From: Burkholderia glumae LMG 2196 = ATCC 33617
GTDB lineage: Bacteria > Pseudomonadota > Gammaproteobacteria > Burkholderiales > Burkholderiaceae
Direction of reading: 5' to 3'
DNA length: 64,000 bases
Assembly: GCF_000960995.1 (NCBI RefSeq)
Contig: NZ_CP009435.1
Coordinates: 1,984,001-2,048,000, forward strand
Position numbers and translations under genes: made by a program. The notes beneath the pieces were generated by a model that saw nothing but the letters and a program-made list of their open reading frames with translations, did no database searches and was not told the DNA's origin. Of the stretch, positions 33,875 to 42,602 are shown piece by piece. How positions within the stretch are numbered: position 1 is the first letter of the stretch; each line of letters starts with the position of its first letter.

Positions 33875-34585
33875 TCAACCGGCGGTAAGCAGGCGTGCGA
33901 ACTGACGCCGTCCTTCCGGCGTGACGCGCAGCAGGCGCGGCTTGCCGGCGGACTCGATCCAGTGCTGCGCGCGGAACGCGTCGAGCAGCGCGGCGCCGAG
34001 CGCGCCGGCCAGATGCGCGCGCCGTTCGCTCCAGTCGAGGCAGGTGCAGGCGAAGCGCCGGCGGCGCTGCCGCTCGCGGCCCAGATCGATCTGCCAGCGC
34101 GCGAATTGCACCGCGCCGGCCGGTGTGACCTCGACCTCGCGCGCGCCGGCGCTCAGCCAGCCGGCATCGAGCATGCGTTCGTAGAGCTGCACCGCGAGTT
34201 CGCCCGCCATGTGGTCGTAGCAGGTGCGCGCGTGGCGCAGCGCGTGCGGCACGGTGCGTGCGGGCCGGCTGGCCTCGGGCGGCCTGGCGGTCGCGGCGGC
34301 CTGCGCGAGATTCGCGAGCGCCTCGATCGAGGCGGCGACCTCGGACGAGGCGATCCGGTAATAGCGATGCCGGCCGCGCACATCGGGCACCAGCAGGCCG
34401 CCGTCGGTCAGGCGCGCGAGATGCGCGCTGCCGGCCGACGGCGAGAGTCCGGCGATTCGTGCGAGTTCGCCGGCCGGGCGCGCGCTGCCGTCCATCAGCG
34501 CCCATAGCATGGCCGCCCGTGCCGGGTCGGCGAGCAGCGCGCCGATCCGGCTCAGGCCGGGAAAGTGCGGGTCGGTGGCGATCAT
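33875..34585 (-). CDS. ArsR-type winged-helix transcriptional regulator with C-terminal extension
   Basis: A 236-residue regulator. The N-terminal 90 residues are an ArsR helix-turn-helix (LADPARAAMLWALMDGSARPAGELARIAGLSPSAGSAHLARLTDGGLLVPDVRGRHRYYRIA). The remaining 140 residues form a separate domain with cysteines (ARTCYDHMAGELAVQLYERM, FACTCLDWSERRAHLAGALG), seen in the longer ArsR proteins that regulate transporters or detoxification enzymes. The metal or ligand is unknown. It is divergent from the small lipoprotein gene. Confidence 0.85.
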   Translation of the reverse strand: MIATDPHFPGLSRIGALLADPARAAMLWALMDGSARPAGELARIAGLSPSAGSAHLARLTDGGLLVPDVRGRHRYYRIASSEVAASIEALANLAQAAATARPPEASRPARTVPHALRHARTCYDHMAGELAVQLYERMLDAGWLSAGAREVEVTPAGAVQFARWQIDLGRERQRRRRFACTCLDWSERRAHLAGALGAALLDAFRAQHWIESAGKPRLLRVTPEGRRQFARLLTAG

Positions 34586-34693
34586 GGGCGGGCTCCGTGG
34601 GGCGGGGGTGGTAGCAGTGTAGGCGCGGCGCGGATTCGATGATTTTGGCCGTCGTGAAATGTCGAAGGCGCGTCCGCTGCCGGAGGCGCCGCG

Positions 34694-34699
34694 TAGAAT
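34694..34699 (+). promoter_or_regulatory. -10-like element for the small lipoprotein gene
   Basis: TAGAAT 32 bases before the ATG; no clear -35. Supports transcription of the short gene. Confidence 0.35.
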
Positions 34700-34730
34700 G
34701 CGCTCCATCCGGTAGCGAGAGGAAACGATC

Positions 34731-34883
34731 ATGCGCAAACTGACCAAGGTCTGGCTGGCGGCACTGGCCGTGGCGCTCGTCTGCGCGGGCTGCGCGAACG
34801 GCGGCGCGGCGGGCGGCGACGCGGGCCACGGCAGCATCGAGATGTACGGCACGATCGACCAGGGCATCAGCGTTCACAACTGA
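34731..34883 (+). CDS. Small lipoprotein, 50 residues
   Basis: Starts MRKLTKVWLAALAVALVCAGC and ends with a short hydrophilic part (GSIEMYGTIDQGISVHN). A GAGAGGAAACG ribosome site sits correctly before the ATG and a TAGAAT -10-like element lies 32 bases upstream. The signal segment is positively charged, then hydrophobic, then CAGC, a lipobox with an unusual Cys at -3. The mature protein would be about 30 residues, Gly-rich. Function unknown. It is short enough to be missed by standard gene callers. Confidence 0.7.
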   Translation: MRKLTKVWLAALAVALVCAGCANGGAAGGDAGHGSIEMYGTIDQGISVHN

Positions 34884-34951
34884 GCCACGCGCGCACCTCG
34901 GCGGACGGACATCGCAGGAAGGGATGGGCGCGGTGCATCGTCGCGGCCCCG

Positions 34952-34957
34952 TATAAT
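34952..34957 (+). promoter_or_regulatory. -10 element of the thioesterase gene
   Basis: Perfect TATAAT 40 bases before the ATG at 34997, with no good -35 hexamer. Confidence 0.5.
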
Positions 34958-34996
34958 CGGCGCATCCACACGATACCGCCCGAAACGGAGCCCAAG

Positions 34997-35506
34997 ATGT
35001 CGAAATCCCCGCCCACCGCGCCGCTCGATCGCTCCGAGACCGTGTTCCGTTTCCTCGCCGAGCCGACCTCCGTGAACTTCGGCGGCAAGGTTCACGGCGG
35101 TGCGCTGATGAAGTGGATCGACGAAACCGCCTATGCCTGCGCGGCGATCTGGTCGAGCCGCTATTGCGTGACCGTCAGCGTCGGCAACATCCGTTTCCAG
35201 CGGCCGATCCTGGTCGGCAACCTGGTCGAGTTGAAGGCGCGCGTGGTCGCCACGGGCCGCACCAGCATGCACATCCACGTGTCGGTTCAGGCCGGCGATC
35301 CGAAGGGCGGCGTGCTGCGCCAGACCACCGACTGCCTCGTGGTGTTCGTGGCGGTGGACGAGAACGGCAACCCGCTGCCGGTGCCGCCCTTCGTGCCCGT
35401 CACCGACGAGGAGAAGCGTCTCGCGCAGTACGCGATGGACGTGCGCGCGGCGCTCGACAAGATCGTCGAGCTCAAGCCCGAGGAAGTCGCGAAGGGCTCC
35501 GTCTGA
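34997..35506 (+). CDS. Acyl-CoA thioesterase, hotdog fold (YciA type)
   Basis: Hydrolyses acyl-CoA to free acid and CoA. The 169 residues contain TSVNFGGKVHGGALMKWIDETAYACAAIWSS, where the aspartate of WIDE is the likely catalytic residue, and SVGNIRFQRPILVGNLVELKARVVATGRTSMHIHVSVQAGD. A CGGAG ribosome site precedes the ATG. Chain-length preference is unknown. Confidence 0.9.
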   Translation: MSKSPPTAPLDRSETVFRFLAEPTSVNFGGKVHGGALMKWIDETAYACAAIWSSRYCVTVSVGNIRFQRPILVGNLVELKARVVATGRTSMHIHVSVQAGDPKGGVLRQTTDCLVVFVAVDENGNPLPVPPFVPVTDEEKRLAQYAMDVRAALDKIVELKPEEVAKGSV

Positions 35507-35627
35507 AACGGCCGGGGCCGGCGCGCGACGGACGATGCGCGAGCCCGGACCCGGCAGTGATGCCGGCCGGCGCGTCCGCCCCACCGCCCGGGCCTGCCGG
35601 GCATCGCGGCGGCGCCGGCCGTGCCGC

Positions 35628-37022
35628 TCAGGGCTTGCCGATCATCTCGGCCGGCTTGACCCACTCGTCGAATTGCGCCTCGCTCACGTAGCCGAGCGCG
35701 AGCGCGGCGGCCTTCAGCGTGGTGCCGTCCTTGTGCGCCTTCTTCGCGATCTGGGCGGCCTTGTCGTAGCCGATGTGCGGATTGAGCGCCGTCACCAGCA
35801 TCAGCGATTCATTGAGCAGCGTGTCGATGCGTGAACGGTTCGGCTCGATGCCGACCGCGCAGTGGTCGTTGAAGCTGAGCGCGCCGTCGGCCAGCAGCCG
35901 CACCGACTGCAGCACGTTGTGCGCGATCATCGGACGGAACACGTTCAACTCGAAGTTGCCGCTCGCGCCGCCGAAATTCACCGCCACGTCGTTGCCGAAC
36001 ACCTGGCAGCACAGCATCGTCACCGCCTCGGACTGGGTCGGGTTCACCTTGCCCGGCATGATCGAGCTGCCCGGCTCGTTTTCCGGGATCGACAGCTCGC
36101 CGAGACCGCAGCGCGGGCCGCTGGCGAGCCAGCGCACGTCGTTGGCGATCTTCATCAGGCTCGCGGCGACCGTCTTCAGCGCGCCGTGCGCGAACACCAG
36201 CGCGTCGGCCGCGGCCATGACCTCGAACTTGTTTGGTGCCGTGACGAACGGCAACTGGGTGAGCCGGCCGATTTCGTCGGCCACCGCCGCCGCGAACTGC
36301 GGATGTGCGTTGAGGCCGGTGCCGACCGCGGTGCCGCCCTGCGCGAGTTCGTACAGATGCGGCAGCGTCGATTCGACGTGGCGGATGCCCTGGTCGAGCT
36401 GCGCCACGTAGCCCGAGAACTCCTGGCCGAGCGTGAGCGGCGTGGCGTCCTGCAGGTGCGTGCGGCCGATCTTGACGATCGCGGCGAACGCCTTCGACTT
36501 CTCGTCGAGCGTCGCGCGCAGGCGCTTCAACGCCGGCAGCAGCCGGGCGTGGATCGCGAGCGCGGCGGCGATGTGCATCGCCGTCGGGAACACGTCGTTC
36601 GACGACTGGCCGCGGTTCACGTCGTCGTTCGGGTGGACCTTGCGCGACTCGCCGCGCACCCCGCCCAGCAGCTCGCTCGCGCGGTTCGCGATCACCTCGT
36701 TGAGGTTCATGTTGGTTTGCGTGCCCGAGCCGGTCTGCCAGACCGCGAGCGGGAACTCGTCCGGGTGCCTGCCGGCGATGATTTCGTCGGCTGCCGCCAC
36801 GATCGCGTTCGCCTTGTCCTCCGGCAGCACGCCGAGCTCACGGTTGACGCTGGCCGCCGCGCGCTTGATCAGCGCGAGCGCATGGATCAGCTCGGGCGAC
36901 TGCTTTTCCGTTGAGATCCGGAAGTTCTGCAGCGAACGCTGCGTCTGGGCACCCCACAGGCGGGCGTCCGGCACCGCGATTTCGCCGAACGTGTCGCGTT
37001 CCATCCGTACTGCTTCGCTCAT
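35628..37022 (-). CDS. fumC: Fumarate hydratase class II
   Basis: Iron-independent TCA-cycle enzyme converting fumarate to malate. The 464 residues include MERDTFGEIAVPDARLWGAQTQRSLQNF, QTGSGTQTNMNLNEVIANRA, and the fumarase/aspartase signature GSSIMPGKVNPTQ. Start at 37022 (MSEAVRME); the open frame upstream is not conserved-looking. The MATE gene lies upstream on the same strand with a 150-base gap, so fumC probably has its own promoter. Confidence 0.96.
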   Translation of the reverse strand: MSEAVRMERDTFGEIAVPDARLWGAQTQRSLQNFRISTEKQSPELIHALALIKRAAASVNRELGVLPEDKANAIVAAADEIIAGRHPDEFPLAVWQTGSGTQTNMNLNEVIANRASELLGGVRGESRKVHPNDDVNRGQSSNDVFPTAMHIAAALAIHARLLPALKRLRATLDEKSKAFAAIVKIGRTHLQDATPLTLGQEFSGYVAQLDQGIRHVESTLPHLYELAQGGTAVGTGLNAHPQFAAAVADEIGRLTQLPFVTAPNKFEVMAAADALVFAHGALKTVAASLMKIANDVRWLASGPRCGLGELSIPENEPGSSIMPGKVNPTQSEAVTMLCCQVFGNDVAVNFGGASGNFELNVFRPMIAHNVLQSVRLLADGALSFNDHCAVGIEPNRSRIDTLLNESLMLVTALNPHIGYDKAAQIAKKAHKDGTTLKAAALALGYVSEAQFDEWVKPAEMIGKP

Positions 37023-37172
37023 CTTGATGACTCCGTCACTGAGAAAGGGACCATGCCGCGCGGCGCACGGCATGAAAGCGCAAGTGGGGACGGGCACCGT
37101 TCTGGCGACGGCGTCCGGAGGCGACCAGCATAGCGCCGCGGCCGATTTCACGTCGGCTCGCGGCGCAGGCGG

Positions 37173-38555
37173 TCAGCGGCCGGCCAGCATTGAGGTCTTG
37201 CGGTGGAAGCGCCACGTCATCAGCACCGCGACGCTGGCGAGGCCGGCCGCGAGGCCCCACCAGAGCCCGCGCGCGCCCAGCCCGACATGGAACGCGAACC
37301 AGTAGCCCACCGGGAAGCCGATGCCCCAGTAGCCGATCGTGGCGGCCAGCATCGGCACGCGCGTGTCCTTGAGGCCGCGCAGGCAGCCCGAGCCCACTGT
37401 CTGCACGCCGTCGACGATCTGGAACAGCGCGGCGATGCCGAGCAGCGAGGCCGCCAGCGCGATGGTGCGCGCGTTGGCCGGGTCGTCGAGACGCAGATAG
37501 AGCCCGACGATCGCGTGCGGCGCGACGATCATCACGAGCCCGGACAGCAACATGAACGCGGCGCCGAGCCCGATCGCGACGAAGCCCGCGTGGCGAGCGG
37601 CGAGCGGCGCGCCGGCGCCGACCCAGTAGCTCACGCGCACGTTGGCGGCCTGGCCGATCGCGAGCGGCACCATGAAGGTGACCGAGGCGATGTTGAGGGC
37701 GATTTGGTGCGCGGCGAGCGAGGTCTCGCCGAGCACGCCGATCGTGAGGCCGGTGGCGAGGAACAGGGTCGACTCGACCCCGTAGGTGATCGCCACCGGC
37801 CAGCCGATGCCGACCAGCTCGCCCATCAGCGGCAGCTTCGGGCGCGAGGCCGCGACGAACTGGCGGTAGGCCGGCCGGCCATGCAGCAGCAGCATGAGCG
37901 AGATCGCGGTGAGCCAGATGGTGAGGGTGGTGGCCGCCGCCGAGCCGAGGAAGCCAAGCCGCGGCAACCCGAACGCACCGTGGATCAGCCCGTAGTTCAG
38001 CACCGCGTTGACGCCGACGCTCGCGATCGACACCCACAGCAGGCGTCGCGCCGCGCCGATCGCCGGCAGGAACGAGCGCATCAGGCCGACGCCGATCAGG
38101 CTGCCGGGCGCGGCCAGACTCAGCACGCGCGTGTATTCGCCGATGTGGTGGGCCAGCATCGGCGGCTCGTGGAACATCAGCAGCAGCGGCTCGGTGTAGA
38201 GCAGCACCGCGATCGCCGGCACCGACAGCAGCAGCGCGAGCACCACGCCGGTCCAGTAGATGTGGGGAATCTGGCTGTCGTCGCGGGCACCGCGCGCGTG
38301 GGCGACACTGACGCTGACCGAGCTCAGCACGCCCTGCAACACCGTGACGGCGACGAAGAACAGCGTGGCGCCGAGGCCGCCGGCGGCGAGCGCATCGGGA
38401 CCGAGCGAGCCGAGCAGTACCGTGTCGGTGACGCTCATCGCCATCTGCGAGAGCTGTGCGATCGCAAGCGGCGCGGCCAGACGGGCGGTGTCGGCTGCGT
38501 GGCGGGAAAAGGAGGGCGGCGCGAGAGCGGCGCGCGAGAAATCGTGACGCGGCAT
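37173..38555 (-). CDS. MATE-family multidrug exporter (NorM-like)
   Basis: A 460-residue inner-membrane exporter with 12 predicted helices in two similar halves (LAIAQLSQMAMSVTDTVLLG in the first and AITYGVESTLFLATGLTIGVLGE in the second). Family members expel cationic drugs in exchange for Na+ or H+. Start at the ATG at 38555 (MPRHDFSRAAL). Substrates cannot be read from the sequence. Confidence 0.93.
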   Translation of the reverse strand: MPRHDFSRAALAPPSFSRHAADTARLAAPLAIAQLSQMAMSVTDTVLLGSLGPDALAAGGLGATLFFVAVTVLQGVLSSVSVSVAHARGARDDSQIPHIYWTGVVLALLLSVPAIAVLLYTEPLLLMFHEPPMLAHHIGEYTRVLSLAAPGSLIGVGLMRSFLPAIGAARRLLWVSIASVGVNAVLNYGLIHGAFGLPRLGFLGSAAATTLTIWLTAISLMLLLHGRPAYRQFVAASRPKLPLMGELVGIGWPVAITYGVESTLFLATGLTIGVLGETSLAAHQIALNIASVTFMVPLAIGQAANVRVSYWVGAGAPLAARHAGFVAIGLGAAFMLLSGLVMIVAPHAIVGLYLRLDDPANARTIALAASLLGIAALFQIVDGVQTVGSGCLRGLKDTRVPMLAATIGYWGIGFPVGYWFAFHVGLGARGLWWGLAAGLASVAVLMTWRFHRKTSMLAGR

Positions 38556-38718
38556 GAGCGGTGCGCGCGAGTGCGAGCCCGCGCGGCGTTGTTGTACTGG
38601 GACGGCAAGCTTACGGGTTTCGCTTCCCGCTGTCGAATCGCGCCGCGCAGGGGCCCGACGTGCCGGCGGGCAGCGCCGCACGCACCTCGGCGGGGTGCGG
38701 CGAAGCCGAACCTGACCC

Positions 38719-38937
38719 TTAAGCGCCGTGGACGGCGATGCGCGTGTCCTCGAACAGCACCACTTGGCCCGCGCGGATCTTGCAGGTCTTGCGCAGCTCG
38801 ACGGCGCCGTCGACGCGCACCGCGCCCGAGGCGACCAGGACCTTGGCGGAGCCGCCGCTGTCGGCCACGCCGGTGATCTTGAGCAGGTTGTGCAGTTCGA
38901 CGAATTCGCCGGTCAGCGTGAAATCCAGATTGGGCAT
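38719..38937 (-). CDS. S4-domain RNA-binding protein (YbcJ-like)
   Basis: A 72-residue protein that is almost entirely an S4 domain (MPNLDFTLTGEFVELHNLLKITGVADSGGSAKVLVASGAVRVDGAVELRKTCKIRAGQVV), as in E. coli YbcJ, a structured-RNA-binding protein of unknown role. I start at MPNLDF (38937). A TATGAT -10-like element on the minus strand at 38988-38993 lies 50 bases upstream. Confidence 0.87.
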   Translation of the reverse strand: MPNLDFTLTGEFVELHNLLKITGVADSGGSAKVLVASGAVRVDGAVELRKTCKIRAGQVVLFEDTRIAVHGA

Positions 38938-39410
38938 CGAATGGCATGCACGGCGTGCGCGCATGAGTAAAAAAGACAAGGCTTCGCATCATAAGCCAGC
39001 GCGATCACCGCGGCGAGCGCCGCGTGAGGCCGGCACCGCCGGCGCCGGCCAGTTCTGCGCAAAGCCCGCCGCGACGGGCACGGGCGGCGCATCGGGCGCG
39101 GCGCGCGCCGCGCCCGGGGACTTACCGGACGCGCGCTGCCGGATCGGGAACGAACGCTGCGCAAGCCTTGAGGCCGGCATCGACGACGCGACTCCGAGAC
39201 GGCGTAAACCCGACCGCATGGGTGGTGGCAGGCGCTGGTGCGCCGGCCGCGAGCCGCCGGCGGCGGGCGTGCGCCGGCCGGGCAGCGATGGCGGCCATGA
39301 CGGCGACCCGGCCCGGCCGGCCGCCGGCATTTCATGAACCTGCCGCCCGTTGCGGCGGCGTGGCGCGGTTCGCGGTCGAGCCGTGTCCCATTCACCCGAG
39401 GAGAAATGTC
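38938..39410. other. 473-base divergent intergenic region
   Basis: Lies between the S4-domain gene (minus) and the glycine-rich protein gene (plus). Apart from the -10-like TATGAT for the S4 gene and a GAGGAGAA ribosome site for the glycine-rich gene, I see nothing. Its open frames are Pro/Ala/Arg-rich with no family resemblance. Confidence 0.5.
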
Positions 39411-39800
39411 ATGTCCGGAATTCGTATGAAGCTGATGAGCGCGCTTGTCGTGACCACCATGGCGTTCGGCGCGACCGCCGCCATGGCCCAGGCTGGTGGC
39501 GGCGCAGGTGGCGCAGGCACGGGCGCTGGCGCTGGTGCCGGTGGTGGCGGCGGCGGTCCGTCGGGCGGCGCCGGCATGAGCGCCGGCGGCGGTACCGACG
39601 CCGCACCGACCGCGCCGGGCACCGGTCCGGGCGCCGGCGGCACGGGCGCCAAGCATTCGACGGCGCCGCATGCGAAGATGCGCTCCCATAGCTCGATGCA
39701 CGGCGCGAAGTCGAAAGCGGGCGATGCCGTGAACGGCAATACCAACGGCATGTCGCCGATGGCGCCGTCGGGCGGCGGCAACGGCTCGCAGTCGCAGTAA
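39411..39800 (+). CDS. Glycine-rich exported protein
   Basis: A 129-residue protein with a signal peptide (about 1-26, ending AMA/Q) and a very Gly/Ala-rich body (residues 28-80 are mostly G, A, T, S, P), then a Lys/His/Ser-rich tail (KHSTAPHAKMRSHSSMHGAKSK) and an Asn/Gly end. A strong GAGGAG ribosome site precedes the ATG at 39411. No family recognised. Low complexity makes function unguessable; a periplasmic or envelope filler protein is one possibility. Confidence 0.7.
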   Translation: MSGIRMKLMSALVVTTMAFGATAAMAQAGGGAGGAGTGAGAGAGGGGGGPSGGAGMSAGGGTDAAPTAPGTGPGAGGTGAKHSTAPHAKMRSHSSMHGAKSKAGDAVNGNTNGMSPMAPSGGGNGSQSQ

Positions 39801-39909
39801 GCGACACCGGCGCCGCGGCCTGCGCGTGGCAGTCCCGACGCGCGTGAGCCGCGGCTGCGCGCCCGGGCCGGATGCCGCGTCGAGCGGGCCGGCGCGGCCG
39901 CGGGCGGGA

Positions 39910-40692
39910 TTACGGCCTGCGCTGCTGCTTTTGCTGAACCGGCGCCTTGGGCTGCATCGGCGCAGCCACCAGGAAGATCCCGCGCAGCCACCCGGCGAGC
40001 CGCGAGAAGATGTCGTAGGGTTCCTCGACAAAGATTTCCGGCTTCAGCAGGCGCAGGTATTCCATGATCTGCTGGGCTTCCTGCTTCTGGAACGAGCCGT
40101 GCGAGATGCCGAGCCGCAGCAGCCCGCGCAACTCGCCGAGCTTCTCGCGCGCCAGGCTGCCGACGCTCATCTCGCAGGCGAGCTTCGCCTCGTAGACGCG
40201 CTGGCGCAGCGATTCGGCGAGCCGCCAGGCGGGCGTCTGCATCCGTTCCTCGAGCGTCTGGATGTCGTGGACCGCGGATTTGATCTGCGCGGCGAGCGGC
40301 TCGATCTGGGCCGGATCGCCCTGCGCTTCCGTGACGAGCGCGGTGGCCCAGTCCTGGCACGCCTTCACGAGCTCGTCAGGGGTCCATTCGCTGCGCGACG
40401 CGAAGCCGAAGCCGAAGCTCTCCGCCTGCCGCATCATGATCGCGAGCACGTCGGGGAATTCCTTGTCGAGTGTGCGTTTCGCCCACGCGTACTGGCCGCC
40501 CTGCAGCATGCGCTGCACGGCGTTCTCGGTCAGCGGCACCATGTTGTCGAGCAGCTTGGCGCGCAGGAAGTCTTCGAACGACGGCGTCGCGAACTGCGGA
40601 TCGAGCTTCTGCGACACGCGCACGAAGGCCTCGAAGTCCTTGCGCAGCGACGTGATGGTGTCGTCCTTGATCGACAGGGTGATCTGTCCCAT
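39910..40692 (-). CDS. Conserved hypothetical protein, 260 residues
   Basis: A soluble, mainly helical protein (MGQITLSIKDDTITSLRKDFEAFVRVSQKL...). It has no signal peptide. A region rich in Leu, Glu and Arg (about 130-200) could form a coiled coil; a short hydrophobic patch and a Pro/Gln/Lys/Arg tail (APMQPKAPVQQKQQRRP) end the protein. The even codon use and clean start support a real gene. I do not recognise a family. A TATAAG -10-like element lies about 50 bases upstream on the minus strand (near 40739-40744). Confidence 0.72.
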   Translation of the reverse strand: MGQITLSIKDDTITSLRKDFEAFVRVSQKLDPQFATPSFEDFLRAKLLDNMVPLTENAVQRMLQGGQYAWAKRTLDKEFPDVLAIMMRQAESFGFGFASRSEWTPDELVKACQDWATALVTEAQGDPAQIEPLAAQIKSAVHDIQTLEERMQTPAWRLAESLRQRVYEAKLACEMSVGSLAREKLGELRGLLRLGISHGSFQKQEAQQIMEYLRLLKPEIFVEEPYDIFSRLAGWLRGIFLVAAPMQPKAPVQQKQQRRP

Positions 40693-40994
40693 GAATCTCT
40701 CGAAGCGCGTTGGCGGCCGGCGCCAGGGTGGTTTTCCTCTTATATCGGCGCCCGGCGAAGAAACTTGAGGGCGGCGCGCCGAAATTCGCGAGCAAGCCGC
40801 GGGCGGAGCCCGGTCCGGTCCGCGCGCGGCGCGTGGCGGCCGACACCATTACGGCGGCGAGCGCGCCGACCAGCTGCGGGCTGCGCCATCCCAGCTCGAG
40901 GCCGCCGCCGTGTGGCGCCACGGTCATCGGCACGGTGATCGCGGTCAGCGCGGTAACGGGCACGGGCGAGGGGATCGCGGCGGCGCGGCTTAGC
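40693..40994. other. 302-base intergenic region between creA and the 260-residue gene
   Basis: Apart from the TATAAG -10-like element near 40739-40744, nothing convincing is visible. Longer open frames here are GC-driven and lack a recognisable product. Confidence 0.45.
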
Positions 40995-41471
40995 TTACTT
41001 GAGCGGGATCGGCGTGCCGTCCGGCACGGGCACCGCGGTCACGCTGTTCTTCGCGCTGCCGCTCACGATCCGGTCGCTATAGGTCAGATAGACGAGCGTG
41101 TTGCGCTTGCGGTCGACCACGCGCACCACGTGCAGCGTCTTGAACACGAACGACAGCCGCTCGTTGAACACGTCGGTCTGCTGCTTGAGCGGCTGCGTGA
41201 AATGAATCGGACCCACCTGACGGCACGCGATCGATGCCTCGGTCGGGTCCTCGGCGATGCCGAGGCTGCCCTTGATGCCGCCCTTGCGCGCGCGCGAGAC
41301 GTAGCAGGTCACGCCCTGCACGAGCGGATCGTCATACGCCTCGACCACGACGCGGTCCGAGCCGGTCAGGCGGAAATTCGTGTTGACGCTGGCGATTTCC
41401 TCGGCATGGGCCGCGAGCGGAAGCAGCGAGGCGGCGCAGGCCGCGAGGGCGGCGGCGAAATGGCGGGTCAT
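40995..41471 (-). CDS. creA: CreA-family periplasmic protein
   Basis: A 158-residue exported protein: signal peptide 1-22 (ending AHA/E), then the CreA domain (EIASVNTNFRLTGSDRVVVEAYDDPLVQGVTCYVSRARKGGIKGSLGIAEDPTEASIACRQVGPI). CreA is widespread in proteobacteria, and its function is unknown despite its name from the E. coli creABCD locus. No cre regulatory genes are present here. Start at 41471; the frame upstream is not signal-like. Confidence 0.9.
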   Translation of the reverse strand: MTRHFAAALAACAASLLPLAAHAEEIASVNTNFRLTGSDRVVVEAYDDPLVQGVTCYVSRARKGGIKGSLGIAEDPTEASIACRQVGPIHFTQPLKQQTDVFNERLSFVFKTLHVVRVVDRKRNTLVYLTYSDRIVSGSAKNSVTAVPVPDGTPIPLK

Positions 41472-41635
41472 GGTTGGCTGGCGCGGGCGCAAAGCGGCTG
41501 GGAGTTCGACTCTAGCACGGCCGGCGAGCGCGGGCTGCCTCGCGTACCGCTGCGCGGAATCGGGCGGCATTCGCGATGACCGTGGCGATCGAATCGACGC
41601 GCCGAGCATCAAGGCTGCCGTCGACCGCCCAATGC

Positions 41636-41663
41636 AAAAAGGCCCGTCGTATGACGGGCCTTT
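41636..41663 (-). terminator. Rho-independent terminator of the tRNA-Asn unit
   Basis: Stem GGCCCGTC/GACGGGCC with a 4-base loop, followed on the minus strand by five T. It stands 8 bases after the 3' end of the second tRNA. Confidence 0.88.
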
Positions 41664-41670
41664 CGCTGTC

Positions 41671-41746
41671 TGGCTCCCCGACCTGGGCTCGAACCAGGGA
41701 CCTACGGATTAACAGTCCGGCGCTCTACCGACTGAGCTATCGGGGA
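41671..41746 (-). tRNA. tRNA-Asn (anticodon GTT)
   Basis: 76-base cloverleaf with encoded CCA. Acceptor stem TCCCCGA/TCGGGGA, D arm with AGCTCAGTCGGTAGAGC, anticodon arm CGGACTGTTAATCCG giving GTT, and T arm GGTTCGAGCC. Identical to the copy at 41815-41890. Confidence 0.97.
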
Positions 41747-41814
41747 ATAAATCGGTACTGCGTTTGTTCTCGATGCAGAAGCCGCGTGGCAAGGCCGCGC
41801 CGGCTCTGCACTTT

Positions 41815-41890
41815 TGGCTCCCCGACCTGGGCTCGAACCAGGGACCTACGGATTAACAGTCCGGCGCTCTACCGACTGAGCTATCGGGGA
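41815..41890 (-). tRNA. tRNA-Asn (anticodon GTT), second copy
   Basis: Identical 76-base gene to the one at 41671-41746, on the same strand and upstream of it. The 68-base spacer between them is not repeated. Both probably come from one precursor ending at the terminator at 41636-41663. Confidence 0.97.
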
Positions 41891-41996
41891 ACAAACAGCA
41901 GAGAAACGAGATTGTATGAGGCGCTGCAGGAGGTGTCAAGCGCTCTCGTTAAATTTCCAGGGCACAGTTGCGCAGCGCGACACGCCTCGGGCACGC

Positions 41997-42320
41997 TCAG
42001 CGCTCGAGCAGATGGAGCTTGTCCTGCACGTCCTTCCACTCGTCGGCGTCGCCGGGGGCGGGCTTGGTCTTCGTGATCGACGGCCACAGCTTCGCCAGCT
42101 CGGCGTTCAGCGGCGTGAACTGCTGCTGATCGCCAGGAACGTCTTCCTCGGCATAGATCGCATTGGTCGGGCATTCGGCCACGCACACGGCGCAGTCGAT
42201 GCATTCGTCCGGGTCGATCGCGAGGAAATTGGGACCTTCACGGAAGCAATCCACCGGGCATACATCGACGCAATCGGTGTATTTGCACTTGATGCAGCCT
42301 TCGGTCACAACGTGAGTCAT
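41997..42320 (-). CDS. fdxA: 7Fe ferredoxin FdxA
   Basis: A 107-residue ferredoxin with a [3Fe-4S] and a [4Fe-4S] cluster. Cysteines 9, 17 and 21 plus C50 and the set C40-x2-C43-x2-C46-x3-C50 fit the Azotobacter-type 7Fe ferredoxin (THVVTEGCIKCKYTDCVDVCPVDCFREG). The C-terminal 50 residues are the family's usual extension. It is divergent from pncB and upstream of the tRNA-Asn pair. Confidence 0.95.
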   Translation of the reverse strand: MTHVVTEGCIKCKYTDCVDVCPVDCFREGPNFLAIDPDECIDCAVCVAECPTNAIYAEEDVPGDQQQFTPLNAELAKLWPSITKTKPAPGDADEWKDVQDKLHLLER

Positions 42321-42602
42321 TCAAAACGCTCCTGCTTGGCGAATATGTGTGTGGGGAGGCGGGCCTTGCGCCGAATATGCCATTGTAACTGATGCGGAAA
42401 AGCGGCATCCAGCCGCTCCGCAGCGGTCTTATATCGTTTCGTGATTAGTTTATGTCGCACCGAGGCCGCTGCGACGAAGTGTCTCCTCTCGCATTCGGGT
42501 AACATGCGGCAGGCAGATCGGGCAGCGCGCGCGCTGCCTGCGGGCTCGGCTCGCTCCGGATTCCGCTACTCCCGCTGATCCCGTTTTTGGCAGTCTCGAA
42601 TC

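Noticed and set aside
40710..41579. A 289-codon plus-strand frame across the creA region
   Set aside because: Antisense to creA, which has a clear signal peptide and family match; product is Arg/Ala-rich with no family.
41671..41890. tRNA-Asn as an attachment site for an island
   Set aside because: No integrase gene and no tRNA 3'-end repeat found on either side; neighbours are core genes.
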